From contig NZ_LKST01000001.1 of NCBI RefSeq assembly GCF_001412105.1, positions 496,001-560,000 on the forward strand: a stretch of DNA of 64,000 nucleotides, written 5' to 3'. Origin of the DNA: Corynebacterium oculi. GTDB lineage: Bacteria > Actinomycetota > Actinomycetes > Mycobacteriales > Mycobacteriaceae. Every line of letters starts with the position of its first letter. Position 1 is the first letter of the stretch. Shown here piece after piece: positions 45,357-55,715 of the stretch. The position numbers were made by a program, and so were the translations under genes. Under the pieces are notes generated by a model. The model ran no database searches and was not told the origin of the DNA. It saw nothing but the letters and a program-made list of their open reading frames with translations.

Positions 45357-46499
45357 ATGGCTGCAAAGAAAAAGACCACCAACGCAAAGAGCACCGGCGA
45401 GGATCGGCAGAAGGCTCTCGACGCCGCCCTGGCGCTGATCGAAAAGGACTTCGGCAAAGGTGCCGTGATGCGCCTGGGCGAGGATAAACGCCCCCCGGTG
45501 CGCGCCATTTCCTCCGGCAATACGGCTATCGACGTTGCCCTGGGCGTCGGTGGCTTTCCCCGTGGGCGGATCGTGGAGATCTACGGCCCGGAGTCCTCGG
45601 GCAAAACCACCGTGGCGCTGCACGCGATTGCCTCCGCGCAAAAAGACGGCGGCATTGCGGCGTTTATCGACGCCGAGCACGCCCTCGACCCCGAGTACGC
45701 CCGCAAACTGGGCGTGGATACCGATGCCCTGCTGGTCTCCCAGCCGGATACCGGCGAGCAGGCCCTGGAGATCGCGGACATGCTGGTGCGTTCCGGGGCC
45801 ATTGACATCATCGTGGTGGACTCCGTGGCGGCGCTGACGCCCAAGGCGGAGATCGAGGGCGAGATGGGCGATAGCCACGTGGGCCTCCAGGCCCGCCTGA
45901 TGAGCCAGGCGCTGCGGAAGATGACGGGCGCGCTATATAACTCCGGCACCACCGCCATCTTTATTAACCAATTGCGCGAGAAGATCGGCGTGATGTTCGG
46001 CTCGCCGGAGACCACCACGGGCGGTAAGGCGTTGAAGTTCTACGCCTCCGTGCGGTGCGACGTGCGCCGTATCCAAACCCTCAAAGACGGCCAGGATGCC
46101 ATTGGCAACCGCACCAAGATCAAGGTGGTCAAGAACAAGGTATCCCCGCCCTTCAAGGTGGCGGAGTTTGACATCATCTATGGCGAGGGCATCTCCCGCG
46201 AGTCCTCTCTCATCGACATGGGCGTGGAAAACGGCGTGATTAAAAAGTCCGGCTCCTGGTTCACCTACGAGGGCGATCAGCTGGGCCAGGGCAAGGAAAA
46301 GGTGCGCCTGAATCTCAAGGAGAATACCGCCCTGGCCGATGAGATCGAACAGAAGATCCTGGCCAAGCTCGGCATGGGGGAGAACCCGGAATCGGAAGGA
46401 GCAGAGGGCCCGGCAGGCTCAGCGGCAGGTGCGAACGAGGGATTGAGCGACGAGCCTGTGGACGTGGTGCCCAACGTGGACTTTGACGACGAGGACTGA
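45357..46499 (+). CDS. recA: recombinase RecA
   Basis: A 380-residue RecA, the strand-exchange and SOS-signalling protein that triggers LexA self-cleavage. Walker [10 protein letters not shown] (from about residue 76), the signature [14 protein letters not shown], and an acidic C-terminus (NVDFDDED) are present; the central loop 2 region ([16 protein letters not shown]) is intact. No intein. ATG at 45357. recX follows 7 bp after the stop, and an SOS-like repeat lies upstream. Confidence 0.97.
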   Translation: MAAKKKTTNAKSTGEDRQKALDAALALIEKDFGKGAVMRLGEDKRPPVRAISSGNTAIDVALGVGGFPRGRIVEIYGPESSGKTTVALHAIASAQKDGGIAAFIDAEHALDPEYARKLGVDTDALLVSQPDTGEQALEIADMLVRSGAIDIIVVDSVAALTPKAEIEGEMGDSHVGLQARLMSQALRKMTGALYNSGTTAIFINQLREKIGVMFGSPETTTGGKALKFYASVRCDVRRIQTLKDGQDAIGNRTKIKVVKNKVSPPFKVAEFDIIYGEGISRESSLIDMGVENGVIKKSGSWFTYEGDQLGQGKEKVRLNLKENTALADEIEQKILAKLGMGENPESEGAEGPAGSAAGANEGLSDEPVDVVPNVDFDDED

Positions 46500-46506
46500 T
46501 CCCACC

Positions 46507-47124
46507 ATGTCTGAGAGAGCGAGGCAAGCGATCCGCGAGGAGCGAGAAAGCAAGGAAGAAAAACTCGCGCGGCTGCGCAGCGCCATCGCTCACTATCAGC
46601 CGCAGGGTTTCTTTAACGCCGAGGAGGAACAGTCCAAGTCCACGGTGCGCGAGGCGGCGCTGCGGCTGCTGGATCACCGGGCGCGATCCCGGCACGAGCT
46701 ACAGGAACGGCTGCTGGATAAGGAACACGATCCGGCCCTGGTGGCCGCAGTGCTGGATGACTTGCAGGAGGCGGGCCTGGTAGACGATGCCGCTTTTGCC
46801 TGGGAGTGGGTGCGGCAACGCTCCGGGAGGCGGGGCAAATCCACCCGCCTCCTCGCCCGGGAACTGCGGGAAAAGGGCGTGGCGGCGGGGGAACGCCAGG
46901 AGGCCCTGGCGCAGATCACCCGGGAGGAGGAGCGCGCCACCGCCCTGGCCTGTGCGCGCAAGAAGGCACGTGGGATCAAGGAGGTGCCGGAGGACTATGT
47001 GGGCAAGCACAAGGATCTCCGCCGGGTGGTGGGCGTGTTGGCTCGCCGGGGCTTCTCCGAGGGAATATCCCTGGCCCTAGCGCGGGAGGCGGTGGAGGAG
47101 CGATACCGGGAACTTGAGGGCTAG
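46507..47124 (+). CDS. recX: RecA regulator RecX
   Basis: A 205-residue RecX that caps RecA filaments and limits recombination. Tandem three-helix repeats are visible: [24 protein letters not shown] and [38 protein letters not shown] at 46507 gives [19 protein letters not shown], a charged N-terminal extension. The recA-recX spacing indicates one transcript, with the usual lower expression of recX. Confidence 0.92.
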   Translation: MSERARQAIREERESKEEKLARLRSAIAHYQPQGFFNAEEEQSKSTVREAALRLLDHRARSRHELQERLLDKEHDPALVAAVLDDLQEAGLVDDAAFAWEWVRQRSGRRGKSTRLLARELREKGVAAGERQEALAQITREEERATALACARKKARGIKEVPEDYVGKHKDLRRVVGVLARRGFSEGISLALAREAVEERYRELEG

Positions 47125-47155
47125 GTGAGTTTGGGTTCTCACCGGTCCAGGCCAT

Positions 47156-47161
47156 TAGAAT
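47156..47161 (+). promoter_or_regulatory. -10 box of leaderless miaB promoter
   Basis: TAGAAT, 7 nt before the GTG at 47169. The same bases contain an ATG at 47160, which therefore cannot be the start of a message made from this promoter. Confidence 0.5.
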
Positions 47162-47168
47162 GTGGCCC

Positions 47169-48650
47169 GTGATGAAGCAAGAAGCCCACCCCCGCACCTA
47201 TGAGGTGAAAACCTTTGGGTGCCAGATGAACGTGCATGATTCTGAGCGTCTGGCCGGTCTCTTGGAGGAAGCCGGATACGTTCCGGCCTCCACCGACGCC
47301 CAGGCGGATCTGGTGGTGTATAACACCTGCGCCGTGCGGGAAAACGCGGATAACCGCCTGTATGGCTCCCTGGGGCAGTTGAAAAAGGTGAAGGATCAGC
47401 ACCCCGGAATGCAGATCGCCGTGGGTGGGTGCCTTGCGCAGAAGGATCGCTCCACGGTGGTGGACAAGGCCCCCTGGGTGGACGTGGTGTTTGGCACGCA
47501 CAACATTGGCTCGCTGCCGGCGCTGCTGGATCGTGCCCAGCACAATGATCGCGCCGAGGTGGAGATCGTGGAGGCGCTGGAGGAGTTTCCCTCGGTGCTG
47601 CCCGCCAAGCGGGAATCGGCCTATGCCGGGTGGGTATCCATCTCCGTGGGGTGCAATAACACCTGCACCTTTTGCATTGTTCCCTCGCTGCGCGGCAAGG
47701 AGGCAGACCGCCGTCCCGGCGATATTCTCGCGGAGGTGCAGGCCCTGGTGGATCAGGGGGTCACGGAGGTGACCCTACTGGGGCAAAACGTCAACGCCTA
47801 CGGCGTGCACTTTGCCGATCCCGATCTGGAGCGCGATCGCTCGGCCTTCTCCAAGTTGCTGCGCGCCTGCGGGGAGATCGAGGGCCTGGAGCGGGTGCGG
47901 TTTACCAGCCCCCACCCGGCGGAGTTCACCTCGGACGTCATCGACGCCATGGCGGAAACTCCCAACGTGTGTCCGCAGTTGCACATGCCCCTGCAATCCG
48001 GCTCGGATGCGGTACTGAAGTCCATGCGGCGTTCCTATCGCACCAGAAAGTTCCTGGGCATCCTGGAGGAGGTGCGGGCCAAGATTCCGCACGCGGCGAT
48101 CACCACGGACATCATCGTGGGCTTCCCCGGGGAGACCGAGGAGGACTTTCAGGCCACCCTCGATGTGGTGGAAAAGGCCCGCTTTACCTCCGCATTCACC
48201 TTCCAGTACTCGCCCCGGCCCGGCACCCCGGCGGCAGAGATGGGCAACCAGGTACCCAAAGAAGTGGTGCAGGAGCGCTACGAGCGGCTGATCGCCCTCC
48301 AAGAGAGGATTAGCGCGGAGGATAACGCCGCCCTGATGGGCACGGCGGTGGAACTCATCGTGCAAGATCAGGCCGGGCGAAAGAATCACCGCACCCGGCG
48401 CATGTCCGGGCGCGCCCGCGATGGCCGCCTGGTGCACTTTGATCCTTCGGGGGCCACGGAGGCCATTCGCCCCGGCGACGTGGTGGAGGTGACGGTGACG
48501 GATTCCACCCCGTTCTTCCTCATCGCGGACTCCGGGGTGGCGTGGCACCGCCGCACCCGCGCGGGAGACATGGCGGAGATCGGCCGCACGCCCACTACCG
48601 CGCCCGTGGGGGTGGGCTTGGGCATGCCGAGCCTGCGCCCGCGCTCCTAA
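47169..48650 (+). CDS. miaB: tRNA-2-methylthio-N6-dimethylallyladenosine synthase MiaB
   Basis: A radical-SAM methylthiotransferase of about 493 residues that adds the 2-methylthio group to i6A37 in tRNA. The N-terminal domain has three Cys ([29 protein letters not shown]) for the auxiliary cluster; the radical-SAM motif is CNNTCTFC; a TRAM RNA-binding domain is at the C-terminus. An additional tail ([20 protein letters not shown]) follows. GTG at 47169 or ATG at 47172 fit a leaderless message. The enzyme acts after MiaA, encoded 4.4 kb downstream. Confidence 0.95.
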   Translation: MMKQEAHPRTYEVKTFGCQMNVHDSERLAGLLEEAGYVPASTDAQADLVVYNTCAVRENADNRLYGSLGQLKKVKDQHPGMQIAVGGCLAQKDRSTVVDKAPWVDVVFGTHNIGSLPALLDRAQHNDRAEVEIVEALEEFPSVLPAKRESAYAGWVSISVGCNNTCTFCIVPSLRGKEADRRPGDILAEVQALVDQGVTEVTLLGQNVNAYGVHFADPDLERDRSAFSKLLRACGEIEGLERVRFTSPHPAEFTSDVIDAMAETPNVCPQLHMPLQSGSDAVLKSMRRSYRTRKFLGILEEVRAKIPHAAITTDIIVGFPGETEEDFQATLDVVEKARFTSAFTFQYSPRPGTPAAEMGNQVPKEVVQERYERLIALQERISAEDNAALMGTAVELIVQDQAGRKNHRTRRMSGRARDGRLVHFDPSGATEAIRPGDVVEVTVTDSTPFFLIADSGVAWHRRTRAGDMAEIGRTPTTAPVGVGLGMPSLRPRS

Positions 48651-48702
48651 TTTTTTCGCCGGCATCACATATCAACTGAGCACGACCGAGGGCAGGAATC
48701 TC

Positions 48703-49395
48703 ATGGCAGAAGCACACAAGGAAGAGCACTCGGCGGCGCAGTTGGCCGAGCTGGAGCGCAAGGCGGCCTCGCGGCTATGGCTGGGTACACCGGGGTACGT
48801 GCTGCTGGGTGCCTTCGTATTCTACGTGGTCTCGCTGTTTCTTCCCCAGGTCACGGGGGTGGCGGGATACCAGGTGTTGCTCTTTAGCGACGCCGCCTCC
48901 GAGGCCGGGGTGAAGGTCACCGAGTATATCTTCGCCGTCTGTGCCTTCCTGGGCCTGGGCGTGTTCACGGGGCTGGCGCTCGCCCTGCGTCGCACGGTGT
49001 GGGCCTTGTTGGCCTGGATGCTGTGCACCGTGGCAATGGTGGAGGCGCTCTTGGCCATGTGGCTGCGTCAGACCCGCCCGGGCAGCGAGGAGGCTACCAG
49101 CGCCGGGGCCGGGGCGTACCTGGCGATCTTCGCGGTGGTGGTGGCCGTGGTGGTGTATTCCCTCATCGCGCTGCGCCGCTCCCCGGAGCAGGAACGCATC
49201 GCGCAGGCGCGAGCCGAGGTCAGTGATCTCGACGAGGTGGGCTACGCCCAGCGAGCGGCCCTGGTGAAACAACAGCAGCGCGGCGAGCAGGACAATCCGC
49301 TGCTGGTGGATGATCGGCGTAGCCGGGCCACGGAGCGGGCCGCGCGAGCGAGGCGGCCGGAACCCACTGGGAAGAGAAAGAATAGGGAGAAATAA
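48703..49395 (+). CDS. conserved actinobacterial membrane protein
   Basis: A 230-residue protein with four predicted membrane segments between residues 25 and 150 (PGYVLLGAFVFYVVSLFLP, VTEYIFAVCAFLGLGVFTGL, VWALLAWMLCTVAMVEALL, YLAIFAVVVAVVVYSLIA). A charged N-terminus (MAEAHKEEHSAAQL) and a basic, Arg-rich C-terminal tail of about 70 residues face the cytoplasm. A homologue occurs at this place, between miaB and the DUF349 gene, in corynebacteria. Function unknown. Confidence 0.78.
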   Translation: MAEAHKEEHSAAQLAELERKAASRLWLGTPGYVLLGAFVFYVVSLFLPQVTGVAGYQVLLFSDAASEAGVKVTEYIFAVCAFLGLGVFTGLALALRRTVWALLAWMLCTVAMVEALLAMWLRQTRPGSEEATSAGAGAYLAIFAVVVAVVVYSLIALRRSPEQERIAQARAEVSDLDEVGYAQRAALVKQQQRGEQDNPLLVDDRRSRATERAARARRPEPTGKRKNREK

Positions 49396-49400
49396 ACCGA

Positions 49401-49440
49401 CCCCCTCGGTCGCATCCATGCTGGGATGAGGCCGAGGGGG
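49401..49440. terminator. bidirectional terminator between membrane protein and DUF349 gene
   Basis: CCCCCTCGG (49401-49409) and CCGAGGGGG (49432-49440) form a perfect 9-bp stem between convergent genes. Confidence 0.7.
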
Positions 49441-49458
49441 ATTCGTATTGGTGGGTGG

Positions 49459-50778
49459 CTACCGATTCTCCACGGCCTGCGCCGCAGCGTTGGCCCATTC
49501 GGCCCACTGGGCAGCCTGGGCGCGGAATTTCTCGGCCTGAGCGGCGTTGCCCTTGGCCTCCGCCTGCTCGGCCTGGGCGGTGAACTCGTCCACCTTGGCC
49601 TGGAACTGCGCGGCCCGCGCCTGGGCGGCGGGATCGGTGCGCCGCCACTTGCTTTCGGCGGCCTCCTTGACGGAGCGTTCCACGGCGGCGATCTTATCCT
49701 CGTATTCGCGCACCTTGCCGCGGGGAACGTAGCCGATCTGCTCCCACTTCTCCTGCAACTCCGCCAGCTTGTCTCGGGCGGCTTCTAGGTTGTCCTCGGG
49801 GTTAATCAGGGGCCGGTATTCCGCCAGCAGGGCGTCCTTGGCGGCGGCGTTGTCCGCGTATTCGCGGTCGCGGGCGTCGTTGGCGGCGGTACGGGCGTTG
49901 AAGAAGTGATCCTGGGCGCTGCGGAACTGTTCCCACAGGGCGTCGTCCGCCTCGCGGGGGGCGCGCCCGATGGTTTTCCATTCCTTCATCAGGTCGCGGA
50001 AGGCGCGGGCGGTTTCGCCCCAGTCCGTCGAGTCTTGCAGCGCCTGGGCGCGCTCCACCAGCTCTTCCTTGGAGCGTTTGGCCTGGGCGCGGGCGCGGTC
50101 AAGGTCGGCAAAGTGGGAGCCGCGGCGGCGGTTGAAGGAGTCGCGGGCGCGCGAGTAGCGCTTCCAGAGTTGATCGTCGGTCTTGCGATCCACCCCGTGA
50201 ATGGTTTTCCATTCGTCGAGGATCGCGTGTATCCTGTCCCCGGCGGCCTTCCACTCGGTGGAGTTCGCGGCGATCTCCTCGGCCTCGGCGGCCAGTTTCT
50301 CCTTGGCGGCGATGGCCTCGGCGCGGCGGCGTTGCTTTTCCTGGGTCACCTGGGCCTGCGCGGTATCGGTATCCGCGATGATCCCCACCAGGCGGGTGTC
50401 CAGGGAGTCGAGGTCACCGATCACGGCGGCGGTATCGAGCTGAGAGCGGATGTCCTTGGCCTGGGCGCGGATGGCCGCGGCGTCCTCGGGGTGGAGGCGC
50501 AGGCGGGATTCCAGCAGGGAAACCTCGGTGGAGAGGTCGTCGTAGCGGGACCCGAAGTGCGCCAGGCCCTCCTCGGGGGTGCCGGCCTTGTACTGGCCGA
50601 TGCGGCGTTCTCCGTCGCCGGTGCGTACCCACGCGGTGCCGTCGGCCTCCACGCGCCCCCATTGCGCCGGATTATTGGGCGCGGGCCGGGCGGCGGGAGC
50701 CTGCGCCGCGGCCTTGGGGCCGAGGGCGGGCTTTTTCTTTGCCAATTGCGCCGGGTTGGGGGCGGGCTGGGGGGTCAT
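49459..50778 (-). CDS. DUF349-repeat protein
   Basis: A 439-residue, mostly helical protein with repeated DUF349 units of about 70 residues, each centred on a WKxIG-type motif (LMKEWKTIGRAPREADDALWEQF, LQEKWEQIGYVPRGKVREYEDK, LDEWKTIHGVDRKTDDQLWKRY). The N-terminus is Pro/Ala/Lys-rich and disordered, with a following basic small domain (GRVEADGTAWVRTGDGERRIG). DUF349 proteins occur widely in actinobacteria; their role is not settled. The start at 50778 gives MTPQPAPNPAQ; an in-frame start lies 12 bases upstream. Confidence 0.85.
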   Translation of the reverse strand: MTPQPAPNPAQLAKKKPALGPKAAAQAPAARPAPNNPAQWGRVEADGTAWVRTGDGERRIGQYKAGTPEEGLAHFGSRYDDLSTEVSLLESRLRLHPEDAAAIRAQAKDIRSQLDTAAVIGDLDSLDTRLVGIIADTDTAQAQVTQEKQRRRAEAIAAKEKLAAEAEEIAANSTEWKAAGDRIHAILDEWKTIHGVDRKTDDQLWKRYSRARDSFNRRRGSHFADLDRARAQAKRSKEELVERAQALQDSTDWGETARAFRDLMKEWKTIGRAPREADDALWEQFRSAQDHFFNARTAANDARDREYADNAAAKDALLAEYRPLINPEDNLEAARDKLAELQEKWEQIGYVPRGKVREYEDKIAAVERSVKEAAESKWRRTDPAAQARAAQFQAKVDEFTAQAEQAEAKGNAAQAEKFRAQAAQWAEWANAAAQAVENR

Positions 50779-50905
50779 ATCGGAAACCACGTCCTTATTG
50801 GTTGAGTTCTCACGCCGCGCTGCGCGCGACCGTCACACATCGCACCTATCAAATGTACAGGCCCGCCCCTTGCGCGTCATGATCCACCCATTAACCTTAT
50901 TCCTC

Positions 50906-51526
50906 GTGACTGCTCAACTCTTGGTGATGCCCGGAAGCCCCGCCCTCGTTGCGGCGCTGGCCCAACGCGACGAGGCGGCGCAGCGCCTGCGCGCGCTGGC
51001 CCAACGCAGCGCGGAGAGGTACGCGGACATGCCGATTCACCTGGTGGGCAGCGAGGACGAGAGATGGTTTACCGCCCATGCGGGGAGCTTCCGCGCCTGG
51101 GGAGCCCCGCAGGAGCAGGTGGGTGAGGGGCACTACCTCCCGGAACTGGTCATGCGCCACGTGCTTGGCCCCCGGGCGAACGTGGTGCAGGTGCGCGATC
51201 GCCTGTGCACCCCGGAGGAGGGTGTTCTCACGGTGGTGGCCCTGGACGGCTCGGCGGGGCTGACCCCTCGCGCGCCGCTTTCGCTCCTCGACGGCGCCTC
51301 CCGCGCCGATCAGTGGTGCCGCGATCTGCTGGCGGGCCGCCTGCGGCAGGGCGGGCCTGGCGAGGAGGGTGGTGATCTTTGCCACTGGCTGAGCCGGGCC
51401 GGGGTGATCGAGCCGGAACTGTGGTGCGAACTCGCCGCGCTGAGACCCGATCGCGCGCACCTGGTGGACGCGGACGCCACCGCCGGGGTGGGCCGGTATG
51501 TGGCCCAGTGGGAGTGGGAGGCGTGA
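50906..51526 (+). CDS. conserved hypothetical protein upstream of miaA
   Basis: A protein of about 206 residues found before miaA and dapF in many actinobacteria, resembling a class III extradiol dioxygenase B-like fold ([15 protein letters not shown] at the start; [30 protein letters not shown]). Few potential metal ligands are conserved, so enzymatic activity is doubtful. The GTG at 50906 is favoured by TAACCT 8 nt upstream. It overlaps miaA by 4 bp (GTGA), so the three genes form an operon. Confidence 0.7.
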   Translation: MTAQLLVMPGSPALVAALAQRDEAAQRLRALAQRSAERYADMPIHLVGSEDERWFTAHAGSFRAWGAPQEQVGEGHYLPELVMRHVLGPRANVVQVRDRLCTPEEGVLTVVALDGSAGLTPRAPLSLLDGASRADQWCRDLLAGRLRQGGPGEEGGDLCHWLSRAGVIEPELWCELAALRPDRAHLVDADATAGVGRYVAQWEWEA

Positions 51527-52440
51527 GCGCCCCGCACCCGCCCACCCCCATCGCCGTGGTGGGGCCCACGGCGTCGGGAAAGTCCGCTCTGGGCCTGGCT
51601 CTGGCTCATCATCTGGGCGGGGAGATCGTGAACGTGGATTCCATGCAGCTCTACCGGGGCATGGACATCGGCACGGCCAAACTCAGCGTGGCGGAGCGCG
51701 AGGGCGTACCCCATCACCAGTTAGACGTGTGGGAGGTCACAGAGACGGCCTCGGTGGCGCGGTACCAGCGTGCGGCGGTGGCGGACGTGGAGGCCCTGCG
51801 GGGGCGCGGCGTCACCCCGATCCTGGTGGGCGGCTCCATGCTGTACGCGCAGTCGCTGCTCGACGACTGGCAGTTTCCCCCCACGGATCCGACGGTGCGG
51901 CAACGGTGGCAGGAGCGCCTGGACGAGGAGGGCGTGGCGGCCCTCCACGCCGAGTTGGCGAGGCGTGACCCGCAGGCGGCCAGGATCATCGAGGATCAAG
52001 ATCCCCGCCGCACCGTGCGCGCCCTGGAGGTCATCGAACTCACCGGCAGGCCGTACCAGGCGAGCCAGCCACCGATCGGCGCGCCGCCGCGCTGGAATAC
52101 CCGGATCATCGGCCTGGAGACCACGCCGGAGTGGCTCAACCCGCGCATCGCTCGGCGCACCGAGGGCATGTTTGAGGCGGGGCTGGTGGCCGAGGTGGAG
52201 GGGCTGGCGGCCCAGCGCGGCCTGCGGCGCGATTCCACGGCGGGCCGCGCCATCGGGTACGCGCAGGTGCTGGCGGCCCTGGCGGGGGAGCTGAGCTGGG
52301 AGGAGGCCCGTGAGCGCACCACCACGGGCACGCGGCGCTATGTGCGCAGGCAGCGGGCATGGTTCCGCCGCGATCCCCGGATTCATTGGGTTGACGCGGC
52401 CGGTGATACCTTCGCCCAGGCGCTAGAGTGGCTGGGGTGA
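51523..52440 (+). CDS. miaA: tRNA dimethylallyltransferase
   Basis: A 305-residue MiaA that prenylates A37 of tRNAs reading UNN codons. P-loop [15 protein letters not shown] near the N-terminus, the following [18 protein letters not shown] motif and [18 protein letters not shown] are diagnostic. The start at 51523 is set by the GTGA overlap. It ends over the dapF start (4-bp overlap), and the promoter of dapF lies inside its last codons. Confidence 0.95.
   Translation: MSAPHPPTPIAVVGPTASGKSALGLALAHHLGGEIVNVDSMQLYRGMDIGTAKLSVAEREGVPHHQLDVWEVTETASVARYQRAAVADVEALRGRGVTPILVGGSMLYAQSLLDDWQFPPTDPTVRQRWQERLDEEGVAALHAELARRDPQAARIIEDQDPRRTVRALEVIELTGRPYQASQPPIGAPPRWNTRIIGLETTPEWLNPRIARRTEGMFEAGLVAEVEGLAAQRGLRRDSTAGRAIGYAQVLAALAGELSWEEARERTTTGTRRYVRRQRAWFRRDPRIHWVDAAGDTFAQALEWLG
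52424..52429 (+). promoter_or_regulatory. -10 box of internal, leaderless dapF promoter
   Basis: TAGAGT within the last codons of miaA, 7 nt before the dapF GTG. Confidence 0.45.
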
Positions 52441-53249
52441 GCAAGGAAACGGAATTGCTATATGCCAAAGGCCACGGAACGGGCAATGACTTCCTCATCA
52501 TTCCCGATGAAAACGAGGAGATTGACTTAAGCCCGCAGCGGGTGGCCCGCCTGGCGGATCGGCACAGGGGCCTGGGCGCCGATGGCATCTTGCGCGTGGT
52601 GCGCCGGAATGATGTGTGGTTTATGGATTACCGCAACGCGGACGGCTCCCTCGCGGAGATGTGCGGCAACGGCGTGCGGGTGTTTGCCCACTGGCTCTAC
52701 TCCCGTGGGTTGGTGGATACCGCCGCGTTCACCGTGGACACCAGGGCCGGGCTCCGCGTGGTAGAGGTGCGCGAGGCCACGGCCCGGCGCGCGGTGGTGT
52801 CTGTGGACATGGGGCCGGTGCGGGTGGAGGGGCTCTCCACCGCGCGCATGGGGGAGCGATCCTTCGCCGGATTGGGCATCAACGTGGGCAACCCCCACCT
52901 GGCCGCGGTGATCCCGAACCTGGATACCCGGGGCTTAGCGGACTGGCCACTGGGCCAGCCGGAGTGGGACCATGACTTCTTTCCCCAGGGCGTCAACGTG
53001 GAGGTGCTCACCCCGCTTATCGACGGCGCGGTGGACATGCGCGTGTGGGAGCGCGGCGTGGGGGAGACCCTCTCCTGCGGTACCGGTACCGTCGCGGCGG
53101 CCACCGCGGCGCTTGCCGACGCCGGGCGCACCACCGGGGAGGTCACCGTGCGGGTTCCCGGCGGCGAGGTGACCGTGACCCTCGGGGAGGAATCCGCCAC
53201 GCTCACCGGCCCCTCGGAGATCGTGGCGGAGGGCACCACCTGGCTTTAA
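52437..53249 (+). CDS. dapF: diaminopimelate epimerase
   Basis: A 270-residue DapF that interconverts LL- and meso-diaminopimelate for lysine and peptidoglycan. The two catalytic Cys lie in [13 protein letters not shown] and [14 protein letters not shown]. It starts [19 protein letters not shown] at the GTG (52437). A copy of the dispersed motif is in codons for PLIDG. The 3' end overlaps the convergent Gly/Cys-tail gene by 4 bp. Confidence 0.95.
   Translation: MSKETELLYAKGHGTGNDFLIIPDENEEIDLSPQRVARLADRHRGLGADGILRVVRRNDVWFMDYRNADGSLAEMCGNGVRVFAHWLYSRGLVDTAAFTVDTRAGLRVVEVREATARRAVVSVDMGPVRVEGLSTARMGERSFAGLGINVGNPHLAAVIPNLDTRGLADWPLGQPEWDHDFFPQGVNVEVLTPLIDGAVDMRVWERGVGETLSCGTGTVAAATAALADAGRTTGEVTVRVPGGEVTVTLGEESATLTGPSEIVAEGTTWL
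53015..53027 (-). repeat. dispersed 13-mer, near copy 7 (one mismatch)
   Basis: GCTTATCGACGGC inside dapF; minus strand GCCGTCGATAAGC, with the 10-base core intact. Confidence 0.55.
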
Positions 53250-53992
53250 TGCCCGCCGCAGCCGCAGGAGCCGCCGCCCCCGCCGCAGCAGCCCCCGCCG
53301 AGGGGGGCTTTAATGGAGGCCACCAGCATGACCGTCCCGGCGATGACCTCATCGCGCTGGGGTAACTCGGGGGCATCGGGCAGGCACACGTCGAAGGGGA
53401 AGGGGCCGTCCACGGTGGCGTGGATAAAGCGCTGCCCGGTCAGCTCCGCCGTGCGGTACTCCGCCTCAAGCACCCGCGCGGAGAACTCCGCGGAGGCGTC
53501 GGGAGCCGTGGCCCCCGTGCCCGCCGCCACGCTTTGGGCCCCCTCCGAGAGGATCATGCCAAGGACGTTGCCGGTGGCGTTCTCATATTCCACCGCCGAG
53601 GGATAGACGGCGGTATCAATGCCCAGGGCGGTCACGGCCAGCGGCTGGAACTGCTGCTGGCCGTCCTCGGCCAGCAGCGGGCCCTGGGCAAGGTTGCAGG
53701 TGACGGCGGTCAGCGCGTTGCCCAGGGGATCGACGATCTCGCAGAGCGCCACCACGTCGGTCAGCATGTCCACGTGCGCGTAGGTCTGGGTGACGGAATC
53801 GAAGCCAGCGAAGGTAGCAAAGGGCTCCACCGCCAGGATGTTGATCTGCGCCCCGGAGCGATCCGCGAACTGGATCAACTGCCCCCCGCGCACCTCCCCG
53901 GTTACCGAGAGCGCGTTGGAGGCAATGGCGGCCTCCACCGCGTCCTGCCACGTGGAAAAACCCAGGCCGATGCTTTTGAGATCCGTGCTCAT
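53246..53992 (-). CDS. uncharacterised protein with Gly/Cys-rich tail
   Basis: A 248-residue soluble protein, mostly beta-strand-rich with Val, Ala and Thr, starting [18 protein letters not shown]. The last 18 residues are Gly/Cys/Ser-rich ([17 protein letters not shown]) with a terminal His. The four Cys plus His could bind a metal or be cross-linked. I do not recognise the main domain; homologues seem limited to corynebacteria. The start is supported by TAGAGT (54000-54005, minus strand) 7 nt upstream. It diverges from hflX and overlaps dapF tail to tail. Confidence 0.75.
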   Translation of the reverse strand: MSTDLKSIGLGFSTWQDAVEAAIASNALSVTGEVRGGQLIQFADRSGAQINILAVEPFATFAGFDSVTQTYAHVDMLTDVVALCEIVDPLGNALTAVTCNLAQGPLLAEDGQQQFQPLAVTALGIDTAVYPSAVEYENATGNVLGMILSEGAQSVAAGTGATAPDASAEFSARVLEAEYRTAELTGQRFIHATVDGPFPFDVCLPDAPELPQRDEVIAGTVMLVASIKAPLGGGCCGGGGGSCGCGGH

Positions 53993-53999
53993 GGCACAA

Positions 54000-54005
54000 A
54001 CTCTA
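54000..54005 (-). promoter_or_regulatory. -10 box of leaderless promoter for the Gly/Cys-tail gene
   Basis: TAGAGT on the minus strand, 7 nt before the start at 53992. A 10-bp palindrome, CCCCGCGGGG (54009-54018), lies just upstream, between this and hflX. Confidence 0.5.
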
Positions 54006-54039
54006 GTCCCCCGCGGGGAGTGTGGGACAATGGGCGGCG

Positions 54040-55560
54040 ATGAACAACCCAATGGATTCCACCGATTCCCTCCCCGATTCCCACGAGGAACTCCTGGCCC
54101 AGGCCTTGAGCGGCAGCGCGGGCCCGGAGGGGGCGTCGATAAGCACCGACGAACCCACGGTGGGCGATCTCGACCTCTCCGAGCGCAACTCCCTGCGGCG
54201 CGTGTACCGCCACACCACCATTCACGCCGAGGAACAAGCCGATGGCTACGAGGTGGAGTACCGCAAACTACGCCTGGAACGGGTGATCCTGGTGGGGGTG
54301 TGGACGCAGGGCACCCTCGCGGAGGTGGAGGCCACCATGAACGAGCTGGCGGCCCTGGCGGAGACCGCCGGCGCGGAGGTGGTGGAGATGCTTTATCAGC
54401 GCCGCGATAAGCCGGATTCTGGCACCTACGTGGGCTCCGGCAAGGTGGAGGAACTGCGCGATACGGTGGCCGCCACCGGGGCGGACACCGTGATCTGCGA
54501 CGGCGAACTCAACCCCGGGCAGTTGGTGGCCCTGGAAAACGCGCTGAATACCAAGGTCATTGATCGCACCATGCTGATCCTGGACATCTTTGCGCAACAC
54601 GCCAAGTCCAAGGAGGGCAAGGCGCAGGTCTCCCTGGCCCAGATGGAATACCTCATCACCCGCGTGCGCGGCTGGGGCGGTAACCTCTCGCGCCAGGCGG
54701 GCGGGCGCGCCGGGTCCAACGGCGGTGTGGGTCTGCGCGGCCCCGGCGAAACCAAGATCGAGGCGGATCGCCGCCGCCTGCGCGCGGACATGGCGCGGCT
54801 GCGCAAGGAACTCGCCGCGATGAAAACCTCCCGCGAGGTCAAGCGCTCGCGGCGCAGCGCCTCGCTCACGCCCAAGATCGCCATCGCCGGGTACACCAAC
54901 GCCGGAAAGTCCTCCCTCATCAACGCGCTCACCGGGGCGGGTGTGCTGGTGGAGGACGCGCTTTTTGCCACCTTGGATCCCACCACCCGCAAGGCGCAGC
55001 TGGCCGACGGCCGCTCCATCATCTTCACCGACACCGTGGGCTTCGTGCGTCACCTGCCCACGCAGCTGGTGGAGGCCTTCAAATCCACCCTGGAGGAGGT
55101 GCTAGAGGCGGACCTCATGCTGCACGTGGTGGACGGCTCCGATCCCTTCCCCCTCAAGCAGATTCAGGCCGTCAACCACGTGATCGCGGACATCGTGCGG
55201 GAAACCGGCGAGCAGGCCCCGCCCGAGGTGATCGTGGTGAACAAGACGGACATCGCGGACCCCCTGGCCCTGGCGGAGCTGAGGCACGTGATCGAGGACG
55301 CGGTATTCGTCTCCGCCGCCACCGGGGAAGGGATCGGGGAGCTGGAATCGCGCATCGAACTCTTCCTCAACACCCTTGACAGCCACGTGATCCTGGAGAT
55401 TCCCTTTACCCGGGGCGAGGTGGTCTCCCGGGTACACGAGTTTGGCACCGTGTTGGACGAGCAGTACACGGATACCGGCACGCGGATCGACGTGCGCCTG
55501 CCGCGCCGCCTGGCGGAGGAACTGGGGGAGTTTGAGGTTATATCTTCCCTGGAGGAATGA
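54040..55560 (+). CDS. hflX: GTPase HflX
   Basis: A 506-residue GTPase that splits stalled ribosomes. An HflX N-terminal domain with VEMLYQRRDKPDSGTYVGSG is followed by a basic coiled helix (RRRLRADMARLRKELAAM), G1 GYTNAGKSSLIN (from about residue 284), G3 DTVGFVRHLP and G4 NKTDIAD. The acidic N-terminal extension of about 60 residues carries a copy of the 13-mer. ATG at 54040, with GACAAT 8 nt before. Confidence 0.94.
   Translation: MNNPMDSTDSLPDSHEELLAQALSGSAGPEGASISTDEPTVGDLDLSERNSLRRVYRHTTIHAEEQADGYEVEYRKLRLERVILVGVWTQGTLAEVEATMNELAALAETAGAEVVEMLYQRRDKPDSGTYVGSGKVEELRDTVAATGADTVICDGELNPGQLVALENALNTKVIDRTMLILDIFAQHAKSKEGKAQVSLAQMEYLITRVRGWGGNLSRQAGGRAGSNGGVGLRGPGETKIEADRRRLRADMARLRKELAAMKTSREVKRSRRSASLTPKIAIAGYTNAGKSSLINALTGAGVLVEDALFATLDPTTRKAQLADGRSIIFTDTVGFVRHLPTQLVEAFKSTLEEVLEADLMLHVVDGSDPFPLKQIQAVNHVIADIVRETGEQAPPEVIVVNKTDIADPLALAELRHVIEDAVFVSAATGEGIGELESRIELFLNTLDSHVILEIPFTRGEVVSRVHEFGTVLDEQYTDTGTRIDVRLPRRLAEELGEFEVISSLEE
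54132..54144 (+). repeat. dispersed 13-mer, copy 8 (exact)
   Basis: GGCGTCGATAAGC in the variable N-terminal region of hflX, again Ala-Ser-Ile-Ser with the ATA codon. Confidence 0.8.
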
Positions 55561-55648
55561 TTATTTATCATTACCTCCCCCGGAGGGGCGTTGTGCAGCC
55601 CTCTCCGAAAAGCCACCGCCGAGGAAACACCGCACGGCAGGGGCCTCG

Positions 55649-55654
55649 TATAAT
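55649..55654 (+). promoter_or_regulatory. -10 box upstream of the uracil permease
   Basis: A perfect TATAAT, 62 bp before the permease GTG, leaving a leader of about 55 nt. A short hairpin (CCTCC-CCC-GGAGG, 55574-55586) separates it from hflX. Confidence 0.5.
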
Positions 55655-55715
55655 CCTCGCGTAAGGGTATTTCTGGCAGATAGGTTCCGCTCATGCTCTC
55701 CGTCAAGGAACAACC

